A stretch of 64,000 nt of DNA from Sporosarcina sp. P32b (GTDB lineage: Bacteria; Bacillota; Bacilli; Bacillales_A; Planococcaceae): NCBI RefSeq assembly GCF_002743335.1, contig NZ_PDZB01000008.1, positions 1-64,000 on the forward strand, written 5' to 3'. Every line of letters starts with the position of its first letter. Within the stretch, counting starts at the first letter, position 1. Under the pieces are notes generated by a model. The model had not been told where the DNA came from. It made no database searches and was given only the letters and a program-made list of their open reading frames with translations. Made by a program: the position numbers and the translations under genes. Below, in pieces: positions 42,649-50,396 of the stretch.

Positions 42649-43601
42649 TCCCTGCACATTTTATTGCGATCGCGATCGGCATGGTACTCGACCGACTCAT
42701 TGGCGATCCTCCGAACTGGCCACATCCAGTCAAGTGGCTAGGTACGACAATTAGTAATTTAACAAAACTATTGAACAAAGGCCGTATGCGTACTGTAAAA
42801 GGTGCAGTTGTATGGTTGCTTATTTGCCTGACGACGTTTCTTCTCGTCATCTGGCTCGTCAGTATCGCGTATCGTCTGCATCTGTTCGCAGGCATCGCAA
42901 TCGAAGCGCTACTCATTGCGGCAGGACTTGCGCAAAAGAGTTTGCGTGATGCGGCACTAGTAGTCTATGAGCCATTAAAATCAGGAGACCTGAGCGAAGC
43001 ACGTGAGAAACTCAGTTGGATTGTCGGCAGGGATACGAAGAAGCTCGATGAAAGTGAAATATCCCGTGCTACGATTGAAACGGTCTCGGAAAATACGTCG
43101 GACGGGATCACAGCTCCATTATTTTGGGCATTCTTGCTCGGAGCACCGGGTCTCTGGCTATATAAAGCAGTCAATACTCTCGATTCTATGATCGGCTATA
43201 AAGATGAGCGTTACCGTGAATTTGGAAAAGTTTCGGCTCATATGGATGATCTCTTTAACTGGATACCTTCAAGGATTACAGGGTTACTCATTTTACTGTT
43301 CACTCCGAATGAAGGTGGACATGCATTTAAACAGCGAATTAGTGGTTGGTTAGGCGATGCCAAAAAGCATATGAGCCCGAACAGCGGCTATCTGGAAGCA
43401 GCAACGGCTTGGCAACTCAATATCCAGTTAGGCGGCAGCAGTACATATCGCGGAATAGTGTCGGAACGAGCGGTACTTGGTCCGGCAGTCATTGCGAATA
43501 AAGAACATATCCGTTCCGCTACGTATCAAATGCAAGTCGTGTCTTGGACTTTCTGGTCACTCGGCACAGTATTAGGAGGGATTTTCTATGCGCTTGCCTG
43601 A
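42645..43601 (+). CDS. cbiB: Adenosylcobinamide-phosphate synthase CbiB
   Basis: A 318-residue polytopic membrane enzyme that joins cobyric acid to aminopropanol phosphate. Family motifs are LDRLIGDPPNWPHPVKWLGT near the N-terminus, VGRDTKKLDESEISRATIET, ENTSDGITAPLFWAFLLGAP, and YKAVNTLDSMIGYKDERYREF. ATG 42645 overlaps the stop of the preceding gene (ATGA) with TAGGTGGG upstream. It acts on cobyric acid released by the CbiZ domain. Confidence 0.94.
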   Translation: MIPAHFIAIAIGMVLDRLIGDPPNWPHPVKWLGTTISNLTKLLNKGRMRTVKGAVVWLLICLTTFLLVIWLVSIAYRLHLFAGIAIEALLIAAGLAQKSLRDAALVVYEPLKSGDLSEAREKLSWIVGRDTKKLDESEISRATIETVSENTSDGITAPLFWAFLLGAPGLWLYKAVNTLDSMIGYKDERYREFGKVSAHMDDLFNWIPSRITGLLILLFTPNEGGHAFKQRISGWLGDAKKHMSPNSGYLEAATAWQLNIQLGGSSTYRGIVSERAVLGPAVIANKEHIRSATYQMQVVSWTFWSLGTVLGGIFYALA

Positions 43602-44661
43602 ACACGGTGCAAACAGCAAACGATTGTATGCATCAATGAATATCACGATGCCTGATGAAGTGCTCGATTTCAGTGAAAATTGTAATCCAGCAGGACCTCC
43701 ACCGTCTGTAGTGGAAGCATGGCCTACTCTAATTTCGACGCTCAACAGTTATCCAGACCCGGACGGTCAGCCGTTTCGTTCGGCAGTTTCCGACTATCAT
43801 CAAGTAGACGAACAACAAATGCTTGTCGGCAATGGTGCGGCAGAAATATTATCTTTATTGGCAGGGACCTACCGAGGGAAACGAGTCCTCTTAATTGACC
43901 CGACTTTTTCTGAATATCGCGCCACGCTTGAAGTAAACGGTGCAGAAGTCGTGTCGCTTCAAGCTGTTGAATCAGAAGGTTTTCAATTGCCTATGCGTCA
44001 GATTCTGGAGGCATTACCTGAAGCGGATGCAATCTATATTTGCACACCTAATAACCCGACAGGCTATTTGCCTACAAAAGATGCGCTACTAACGATTATA
44101 AAAGCAGCTAATAGTAGTTCGACAGATGTTGTGTTAGACGAAGCGTTCATTGATTTCGTCGATGAATCAAAGTCCTGTATTCCGCAAGTCGCGAACTATC
44201 CGAATTTGTTAATTGTCCGCTCGATGACAAAGATGTACGCGATTCCTGGTATCCGTCTAGGGTATCTCATCGCACATCCTGAACGAATCGAAACACTTAA
44301 ACAAAAAGCTTCCCATTGGCATGTCAACGGGCTTGCCGCTGAAATCGGTGTACTATGTCTGCAGGAAGAGGCGTATCGTCAACAGGCGATTTTGCATGCG
44401 CAAACAGAACGCTTGAAAATGACCCAGTTTTTACGCGTACATGGCTGTGAAGTCCTCGATTCTTCAGCAAACTATGTCGTCATGAAGCCCCTGTCAGATG
44501 CGAAGAAGCTGTATAAAGATTTATTGAAACAAGGCATCGTCCTGCGCCATTCGGAAAACTTCCGCGGGATGGACGGGCGCTGGTTACGGATTGGCATGAA
44601 GTCCGAACCCATGATGGCAACACTGCGGGAGGCGATGGATCAATGGTTCAAGCGACAGTAA
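43588..44661 (+). CDS. cobD: L-threonine-O-3-phosphate decarboxylase CobD
   Basis: A 357-residue fold-type I PLP enzyme that makes (R)-1-amino-2-propanol phosphate for the nucleotide loop. It shows the class-II aminotransferase pattern DFSENCNPAGPPP, ADAIYICTPNNPTGYLP, DVVLDEAFIDFVDES, and the PLP lysine in SMTKMYAIPGIRLGY, with an ending R-I-G-M-K. ATG 43588 overlaps the cbiB end by 14 bases. Confidence 0.93.
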   Translation: MRLPEHGANSKRLYASMNITMPDEVLDFSENCNPAGPPPSVVEAWPTLISTLNSYPDPDGQPFRSAVSDYHQVDEQQMLVGNGAAEILSLLAGTYRGKRVLLIDPTFSEYRATLEVNGAEVVSLQAVESEGFQLPMRQILEALPEADAIYICTPNNPTGYLPTKDALLTIIKAANSSSTDVVLDEAFIDFVDESKSCIPQVANYPNLLIVRSMTKMYAIPGIRLGYLIAHPERIETLKQKASHWHVNGLAAEIGVLCLQEEAYRQQAILHAQTERLKMTQFLRVHGCEVLDSSANYVVMKPLSDAKKLYKDLLKQGIVLRHSENFRGMDGRWLRIGMKSEPMMATLREAMDQWFKRQ

Positions 44662-45215
44662 CGTTTATCAGTGGCGGTGCGCGCAGTGGAAAGAGTGCTT
44701 ATGCGGAACGTCTGCTGACGAATCAGCCAGCAGGTCGTCTCGTCTATATCGCATCCGGTGTAGCGTCCGATGAAGAGATGAAACAACGGATAGAGCAACA
44801 TAAAGAAGATCGACGACAGGCGAATTGGCACACAATCGAGCAACCGAAAAATCTCCATGAAGTGTTACCGTTTCTAAAGCCAGGCGATCTCGTTTTATGG
44901 GATTGCCTCACTACATGGCTCGCCAATGAAATGTATGAAGGATACGAAGAAGGGACACCTTGCGTTTCGCGTTCGGGCTGTTTAGAACAAAAGCAGGAAA
45001 AATTACTTCGTACGATTACGCAAATGAAAGAAATCGTCTCCCATCTAGTCATCGTTTCCAATGAAGTCCTCGATGAGTGGCCGCAATACGAAGAAGAGAC
45101 GGAAATATACCGCCGAACAATCGGTACACTTCATCAACGAATCGTGGAGTTTGCAGACCGTGCGATTGAAATGGATCACGGCATTCCGATCGTCTGGAAA
45201 GGGGAACGTATATGA
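44643..45215 (+). CDS. cobU: Adenosylcobinamide kinase/guanylyltransferase CobU
   Basis: A 190-residue CobU. The P-loop is GGARSGKS (11-18), VYIASGVASDEEMKQRIEQH contains the GTP-contact histidine region, LVLWDCLTTWLANEM is the Walker B-like strand, and SNEVLDEWPQYEEETEIYRR replaces the more common V-G-x-G-I-V-P segment. It phosphorylates adenosylcobinamide and adds GMP. It overlaps cobD by 19 bases. A second, shorter CobU-like gene lies at 47313. Confidence 0.92.
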   Translation: MVQATVTFISGGARSGKSAYAERLLTNQPAGRLVYIASGVASDEEMKQRIEQHKEDRRQANWHTIEQPKNLHEVLPFLKPGDLVLWDCLTTWLANEMYEGYEEGTPCVSRSGCLEQKQEKLLRTITQMKEIVSHLVIVSNEVLDEWPQYEEETEIYRRTIGTLHQRIVEFADRAIEMDHGIPIVWKGERI

Positions 45216-46030
45216 ACGGATTAATGGTCGTTGGTACTGCATCAGATGTTGGTAAAACGATGATTTGTACTGCGTTATGCCGACTACTTGCGAATGAAGG
45301 CGTGCATGTAGCGCCTTTCAAATCACAAAACATGTCCGGATTCTCCGAAACACTAGCAGACGGACGTGAAATCAGTCGATCCCAATTCCAGCAAGCACAA
45401 GCAGCTCGCACGCAACCGATTGTTGAAATGAATCCTATTTTGATGAAGCCGAAAGAACACTTGCAGGCTGAAGTTCTATTGATGGGCGTACCGCTTGAAA
45501 CGATTGATGGGGAAACTTTTCGTGAAGAGTGGTTCGACAAAGGTCTTGAAACAATCCAACAAGCGTTAAATTACTTGTCCGATCACTACGACACGCTAAT
45601 TATCGAAGGAGCGGGGAGTACTGCGGAAGTAAATTTGATGGATCGTGAACTGACGAATATGCGCGTTGCGGAATTGGCAGATGTGCCTGTCATTCTAGTC
45701 GCGGACATTTCTAAAGGTGGTGCTTTTGCATCGATTATTGGCACGCTTCAATTACTCTCAGAAGAAAGACGTCAGCGTGTCAAAGGGATACTCATCAATA
45801 AATTTTACGGCGACGCTTCTTATTTTGAAGATGGCGTGAAATTTATTGAAAACTACACGGGGATTCCGGTTGTGGGTGTCATTCCTGTCTTAGAAAACCA
45901 TGGAATTCCAGAAGAAGACGTCGATCGTGCCACGCTTCCTGCAACGGAAGGTATCGATGTCTACGAACAATGGGCGGCTCACGTTAAGAGGCATATCGAC
46001 TGGCCATTCATTCAATCTATTTTGGCGTAA
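45212..46030 (+). CDS. CobQ-like protein lacking the glutamine amidotransferase domain
   Basis: A 272-residue protein that matches only the N-terminal dethiobiotin-synthetase-like half of cobyric acid synthase CobQ/CbiP: P-loop GTASDVGKT (8-16), VAPFKSQNMSGFSETLADGR, EISRSQFQQAQAARTQPIVE, the MNPILMKP strand and the metal/ATP segment IIEGAGSTAEVNL. CobQ is normally about 490-510 residues with a C-terminal GATase; here the frame stops and cobS begins 12 bases later with its own AAAGGAGCG site, so nothing of the GATase remains. The reaction it performs in a salvage operon is unclear. Confidence 0.85.
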   Translation: MNGLMVVGTASDVGKTMICTALCRLLANEGVHVAPFKSQNMSGFSETLADGREISRSQFQQAQAARTQPIVEMNPILMKPKEHLQAEVLLMGVPLETIDGETFREEWFDKGLETIQQALNYLSDHYDTLIIEGAGSTAEVNLMDRELTNMRVAELADVPVILVADISKGGAFASIIGTLQLLSEERRQRVKGILINKFYGDASYFEDGVKFIENYTGIPVVGVIPVLENHGIPEEDVDRATLPATEGIDVYEQWAAHVKRHIDWPFIQSILA

Positions 46031-46042
46031 AGGAGCGAGAAG

Positions 46043-46807
46043 ATGAATAGCATTTTATTAGCGCTCCAATTTTTCACATCGCTACCTGTTCATAAGGAGC
46101 TACCGCTAGGAAAAAAAGAAGTATCTGGCATGTACATCGCCCTGCCGTTCGTCGGCGGGGGAATCGGTCTACTACTAGCGGGCGTTGCCTATATTACGAG
46201 TGATTTCAATAGTTTCCTTGCGGCGGTATTCATTTTGCTAGCGGGACTCATTGCCACTGGCGGCTTGCATGTAGACGGTTTTGCCGATCTTGGCGATGCA
46301 TTCTTTTCCTATCAAGATCGTGAAAAACGTCTGACCATCATGGATGACCCGCGACTCGGGGCATTCGGCACGTTGTCGTTACTCGTTTTACTCTGTTTGA
46401 AAATCGGTTTATTCATTGAAATTTTACAGCTTGTAAACGGCTGGGCGTTGCTTATGGCAGTGCCGATTCTCTCTCGCGCGGCTTTAGTAGGATATTATAC
46501 AGTAACGAAAACTGCCAAACCGAGTGGCATTGCGTACTATTTCAAACAACATTTCTTGCCGGGGCGGATGCTTGTTGCATCGAGTGCGATCAGCCTAGTG
46601 ACGATTGTTTTGTTAAGTATTCAATTACGCTCCATAGTATTAATCCCCATCATGCTACTCGTCATCTGCTTGTCGATCTGGCTTTATCATCGCTGGACGA
46701 TCAAACATTTTGGCGGTGTCACTGGGGATCTATGTGGAGCATTCATTGAAGGAATGGAGGTGCTTTTATGGCTCGTCCTTATCGTATATTTCTCGTTCGG
46801 CATTTAA
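46043..46807 (+). CDS. cobS: Adenosylcobinamide-GDP ribazoletransferase CobS
   Basis: A 254-residue polytopic membrane enzyme that joins adenosylcobinamide-GDP and alpha-ribazole (phosphate), the last step of assembly. Family motifs: ALQFFTSLPV at the N-terminus, ATGGLHVDGFADLGDAFFSY with the acidic metal site, IMDDPRLGAFG, and the late TGDLCGAFIEGMEVL. ATG 46043 follows AAAGGAGCG. It overlaps cobC by 40 bases. Confidence 0.94.
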   Translation: MNSILLALQFFTSLPVHKELPLGKKEVSGMYIALPFVGGGIGLLLAGVAYITSDFNSFLAAVFILLAGLIATGGLHVDGFADLGDAFFSYQDREKRLTIMDDPRLGAFGTLSLLVLLCLKIGLFIEILQLVNGWALLMAVPILSRAALVGYYTVTKTAKPSGIAYYFKQHFLPGRMLVASSAISLVTIVLLSIQLRSIVLIPIMLLVICLSIWLYHRWTIKHFGGVTGDLCGAFIEGMEVLLWLVLIVYFSFGI

Positions 46808-47361
46808 AGACGACGGCGAATGCACAGAAGATCTATTGTGGGTGGACGGATAGCGAATTGGTTTCTCTAGAAGGCGAGGCCATTGAATTTCCAGTAGCTG
46901 TCCAACATGTAGTGGGAAGTGATTTGATCAGAACGCGTCAAACAGCGGCCATTTATTTTCCGCAAATAGACTTTACGGCTGATCCGCGCTGGCGGGAATG
47001 TAATTTCGGCGACTTTGAAGAGCGGACATATGATCAATTGAAAAATGACCCCGACTATCGCAACTGGCTAGATGATTCGTGGAACACACCACCGCGTAAT
47101 GGAGAAACATTGCAACAAGTTAAGTCACGGGTGCTGGATGCATTAGCTGAACTACCGAATGAAGCGGTCGTCGTGACGCATGGCGGCGTGATTCGAGTAG
47201 TGCTCGATACATTCACACAAGACCAATATTCATTTTGGGACTGGGACGTAACGAACGGCTCCATCTGGCAACTCGAATGGGCTAGCGAAGAAGAATTCAA
47301 GGAGGGGAAGCCATGCACGTCTTTATCGGCGGTGCCTATAACGGCAAAACGGACTATGTGA
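46768..47361 (+). CDS. cobC: Alpha-ribazole phosphatase-like histidine phosphatase CobC
   Basis: A 197-residue histidine-phosphatase-family protein. The catalytic motif is LVRHLKTTAN (R-H with a T), followed by SDLIRTRQTA, the WRECNFGDFEERTYDQL acidic proton donor segment and VVVTHGGVIR with the second histidine. It would remove phosphate from alpha-ribazole-5-phosphate or from adenosylcobalamin-5-phosphate. ATG 46768 lies inside the cobS end and follows ATGGAGGTG. Confidence 0.9.
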   Translation: MARPYRIFLVRHLKTTANAQKIYCGWTDSELVSLEGEAIEFPVAVQHVVGSDLIRTRQTAAIYFPQIDFTADPRWRECNFGDFEERTYDQLKNDPDYRNWLDDSWNTPPRNGETLQQVKSRVLDALAELPNEAVVVTHGGVIRVVLDTFTQDQYSFWDWDVTNGSIWQLEWASEEEFKEGKPCTSLSAVPITAKRTM

Positions 47362-47696
47362 GACGTTGGATTGGCGATTCGGCGGCAAGTTTCTGTACAA
47401 TGGATACAGCAGCAACCGCTAAACCCGGTGAATCACTCATCATTACCGATTTAGATGAGTGGCTGATGACTACAGACATAACAGAATCAGAAGCTAGCAA
47501 CGCAGTACACGAAATCAGCGGACCGAACACCGTCTTTATTTTGACGGAAATTGGGCGGGGTATTGTCCCGTTTGATGCACAGCAAAGAGAACTTCGCGAT
47601 CGCTGTGGCCGTTTATACCAGCAATTATTCACAGAAGCAACAACTGTCACAAGAATTTGGTATGGTATACCTCACACAATCAAAGGAGTGAAGTGA
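47313..47696 (+). CDS. Short second CobU-like protein
   Basis: A 127-residue relative of CobU that retains the P-loop (GGAYNGKT, 6-13) and a C-terminal segment typical of CobU (LTEIGRGIVPFDAQQRELRD then RCGRLYQQL), but lacks the middle ~60 residues where CobU carries its nucleotide-attachment histidine region. It overlaps cobC by 49 bases. It may be a kinase-only or regulatory paralogue, or complement the larger CobU at 44643, whose C-terminal motif differs. This division of labour is inference. Confidence 0.8.
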   Translation: MHVFIGGAYNGKTDYVRRWIGDSAASFCTMDTAATAKPGESLIITDLDEWLMTTDITESEASNAVHEISGPNTVFILTEIGRGIVPFDAQQRELRDRCGRLYQQLFTEATTVTRIWYGIPHTIKGVK

Positions 47697-47697
47697 A

Positions 47698-48279
47698 ATG
47701 AAAATCTATACGAAGACTGGCGATAAAGGAACGACAAGTTTAATTGGTGGACGCGTCGCAAAAGATGACTTGCGCGTCGAAGCATACGGCACAATCGATG
47801 AACTGAATTCATTCATCGGTAAAGCTATGACGGAACTTGACGGTGAAAAGTTTGCAGATATCCTAACTGATCTTGAAACGATTCAAAATGAATTGTTCGA
47901 TGGTGGCGGTGACTTAGCGAACGTCATGAAAGAGCGTCACTACAAGCTCGACGAAGAACCTGTCACAGTTCTTGAAAACCGAATCGATAAGCTAATGGAA
48001 GAAGCGCCTGAACTAGAACGCTTCATCCTACCGGGTGGCTCACCAGCAGCTGCGACATTGCACATCGCGCGCACTGTCACACGCCGCGCTGAACGCGTAA
48101 CCGTCACACTGATGAACGCAGCAGACGACGTATCACCGGTTGTTGGACGCTACTTGAACCGTCTATCGGACTACTTATTCGTAGCGGCACGCATCGTCAA
48201 CGCTCGACTAGGTATTTCAGACAATGAATATGTCCGCAGTGCAAAAGTATTCCGCACGAATGAGAAAAAAGAGAAGTGA
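47698..48279 (+). CDS. pduO: PduO-type ATP:cob(I)alamin adenosyltransferase
   Basis: A 193-residue PduO-type adenosyltransferase. It shows the N-terminal ATP motif KIYTKTGDKGTTSLIGGRV, YGTIDELNSFIGKA, LPGGSPAAATLHIARTVTRR with the RxxxR ATP/cobalamin contacts, and LNRLSDYLFVAARIVNA. It makes adenosylcobalamin, the cofactor of IcmF encoded at 58202. ATG 47698 follows AAAGGAGTG and is one base from the preceding stop. Last gene of the operon. Confidence 0.95.
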   Translation: MKIYTKTGDKGTTSLIGGRVAKDDLRVEAYGTIDELNSFIGKAMTELDGEKFADILTDLETIQNELFDGGGDLANVMKERHYKLDEEPVTVLENRIDKLMEEAPELERFILPGGSPAAATLHIARTVTRRAERVTVTLMNAADDVSPVVGRYLNRLSDYLFVAARIVNARLGISDNEYVRSAKVFRTNEKKEK

Positions 48280-48290
48280 TCATAGGTAAA

Positions 48291-48326
48291 CAGGGCCCCT
48301 GGTTGGACTAGGGGCCCTGTTTTTTT
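48291..48326 (+). terminator. Intrinsic terminator of the cobalamin operon
   Basis: CAGGGCCCCT pairs with AGGGGCCCTG around GGTTGGACT, followed by seven T. The 21-nt array begins ten bases later. Confidence 0.95.
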
Positions 48327-48335
48327 GTGGTGTGG

Positions 48336-48777
48336 TGCTCAAAGTGTCCGCGTATCCGCTCAATGTTGAGGCTTAAGTGCTCAATGTCGAGGCCCAAGCG
48401 CTCAAAGTTTCTGCGTGTCCGCTCAATGTCGAGGCCCAAGCGCTCAATGTTTCTGCGTGTCCGCTCAATGTCGAGGCCAAAGCGCTCAAAGTGTCTGCGT
48501 GTCCGCTCAATGTCGAGGCCAAAGCGCTCAAAGTGTCTGCGTGTCCGCTCAATGTCGAGGCCCAAGCGCTCAATGCGTCCGCGAATCCGCTCAATGTCGA
48601 GGCCAAAGCGCTCAAAGTGTCTGCGAATCCGCTCAATGTCGAGGCCCAAGCGCTCAATGCGTCCGCGAATCCGCTCAATGTCGAGGCCAAAGCGCTCAAC
48701 ACGTCCGCGTCTCCGCTCAATGTCAAGGTCTAAGCGCTCAATACACCCGCGTATCCGCTCAATCGCCCCGCACATCC
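48336..48777 (+). repeat. 21-nt periodic YGCTCAAN array 3 (21 units)
   Basis: TGCTC/CGCTC octamers start at 48336, 48357, 48378, 48399 and at every exact 21 bases to 48756. Spacers alternate GTCGAGGCC(C/A)AAG and GTNTCTGCGTGTC types, making a 42-bp unit. Four overlapping open frames on both strands (within 48308-48948) exist only because the period is a multiple of three; I do not call them genes. The array fills the gap between convergent pduO and the alcohol dehydrogenase gene. Confidence 0.96.
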
Positions 48778-48788
48778 ACACAACCCCA

Positions 48789-49988
48789 TCAACCCCGAAT
48801 CACCTCATACAACTCTGTAAACTCCCGCTTGCTCAAAATCTTCGGCACAGGATACAATGGATTCGCTTCCGCTGACGCGCGTTTCACCATCAGTGGAATA
48901 TCTTCACCCATAATCCCATCCACCTGCTCGGGAATATTCATCGCATGATTCAACGCCCGAATTTCCTCGATGAACTTCTCTGCTTTCATGGGCTTCGTAT
49001 CCGAATGACTGGTAATACCAATTAAATCAGCCAACTCAGAAAGTGGTTCATACACACATTCGCCGTAATACTCGAGTACGTGCGGCAAAATAATCGCATT
49101 CGCTAATCCGTGCGGCACATTATAAAATCCGCCCAGCGTGTGTGCAATGGCATGGACATTGCCGACATACGCCCTTGTAAATGCTTTGCCGGCTAAATAA
49201 GAAGCGCGTTGCATATTCGTTCGCGCAGTCAAATTATCTCCATTGCGATAGGCTTCATATAAATTGGAGAACACGAGTCGTACGACTTCACGGCTATCGT
49301 TCCACGTTTCTTTCGTATTACTGTTGCCAATATATGCTTCGACTGCATGGGTTAACGCATCGATTCCAGTAGCCGCCGTAATCGCTGGCGGCAATTTCAT
49401 CGTTAACAATGGATCGAGCACAGCGTAGTGGGGGATCAACGACGTATCACTGATTGCATACTTCTCATGCGTCTCACTGTTCGTCACGACTGCAGCTAGC
49501 GTCGCTTCACTTCCGGTTCCTGCCGTCGTCGGTACGGTGAACAACGTGGGGATTCGCTTGCGCACATGGAATAAACCTTTCATTTCAGGAATTTGTTTCT
49601 CGGGTCTCGCAATTCTGGCACCCACCGCTTTTGCGCAATCAATCGGGGAACCGCCACCGAACGCAATGAGTGCTTCGCAATCATTCGCTACGTACAAACC
49701 ACGTGCTTCTTCAATGTTGATGATCGTAGGATTCGCGACAGTTTGGTCATACACTAAGTAGTTAATGCCGAGTGAATTGAGCCCGACTAGCATGACGTCG
49801 AGTAAGCCGAGTTTGGCAATTTCGCGATCTGTAATAATGAGCACACTACGTATTCCAAGACTTTTCACTTTTCCTGCAAGGCCTTCCAAACTACCAGGCC
49901 CGACTAACAGCTCAGGCTCTCTCCAAGGTAAAAAATTCATTCCGACTTTGAACCCTTTTTGAACTGAGCGCGCATATAATCGATACAT
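48789..49988 (-). CDS. Iron-containing alcohol dehydrogenase
   Basis: A 399-residue group III (Fe-dependent) alcohol dehydrogenase. The NAD-binding part has IAFGGGSPIDCAKAVGA (G-G-G-S), TVPTTAGTGSEATLAAVVTN, and ALTHAVEAYIG and the metal-binding HAIAHTLGGFYNVPHGLANA histidines. The substrate is not evident. ATG 49988 follows AAAGGGG by seven bases; an extension to 50018 lacks a site. A good cre-like box lies 34 bases upstream, so catabolite control is likely. The 3' end abuts repeat array 3. Confidence 0.92.
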   Translation of the reverse strand: MYRLYARSVQKGFKVGMNFLPWREPELLVGPGSLEGLAGKVKSLGIRSVLIITDREIAKLGLLDVMLVGLNSLGINYLVYDQTVANPTIINIEEARGLYVANDCEALIAFGGGSPIDCAKAVGARIARPEKQIPEMKGLFHVRKRIPTLFTVPTTAGTGSEATLAAVVTNSETHEKYAISDTSLIPHYAVLDPLLTMKLPPAITAATGIDALTHAVEAYIGNSNTKETWNDSREVVRLVFSNLYEAYRNGDNLTARTNMQRASYLAGKAFTRAYVGNVHAIAHTLGGFYNVPHGLANAIILPHVLEYYGECVYEPLSELADLIGITSHSDTKPMKAEKFIEEIRALNHAMNIPEQVDGIMGEDIPLMVKRASAEANPLYPVPKILSKREFTELYEVIRG

Positions 49989-50021
49989 AGTAAAACCCCT
50001 TTCCAATGCTAGCAACACATT

Positions 50022-50036
50022 ATGAAAACGTTATCA
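50022..50036 (-). promoter_or_regulatory. Putative CcpA cre site upstream of the alcohol dehydrogenase gene
   Basis: ATGAAAACGTTATCA fits the consensus WTGNAANCGNWNNCW at every defined position and lies 34 bases from the start codon. Confidence 0.6.
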
Positions 50037-50295
50037 TGAAATGACTATATTTACTATAATAAAATAAGAATATTCTAATTTATTCAATAATGATATACTA
50101 AATGTATCTTGGGTAAATTTTCATGAATGTAGAACAATTTTACATCTAATCTAGAGTCAGAAATTAAATCAGCAGTTCGATAAAGCCTATACTAGCAGCT
50201 TTAGATGAGTGAATTATTACAATAAATAAATGATTGCTTGACAAAAAGACCTTTCAACCATAGTTAGAAAATAAAAAATAAACTTTCAAAAACAG

Positions 50296-50324
50296 TTGAC
50301 TGAATGATCATTCATTATTACACT
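50296..50324 (+). promoter_or_regulatory. fad operon promoter overlapped by a TetR/FadR-type operator
   Basis: TTGACT (50296-50301), 17 bases, TACACT (50319-50324). The perfect palindrome TGAATGATCATTCA at 50301-50314 sits between the two boxes; TGAATGA...TCATTCA is the known half-site pattern of Bacillus FadR. Binding there would block polymerase. The TetR gene at 57516 is the likely source of the repressor. Confidence 0.75.
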
Positions 50325-50339
50325 ATACATAGAATATAA

Positions 50340-50354
50340 TTGAAAGCGGTTTCT
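50340..50354 (+). promoter_or_regulatory. Putative CcpA cre site in the fad leader
   Basis: TTGAAAGCGGTTTCT fits WTGNAANCGNWNNCW fully and lies just downstream of the promoter, a position expected to block transcription on rich carbon sources. Confidence 0.6.
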
Positions 50355-50396
50355 CAAAGGGAATCTCAAGTAGAAGAAATGGAAGGGGAATAAGAG

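Noticed and set aside
48308-48948. Several overlapping 117-182-codon frames on both strands
   Set aside because: All are readings of the exact 21-nt array; being open in two frames on each strand is a property of the repeat, not evidence of coding.
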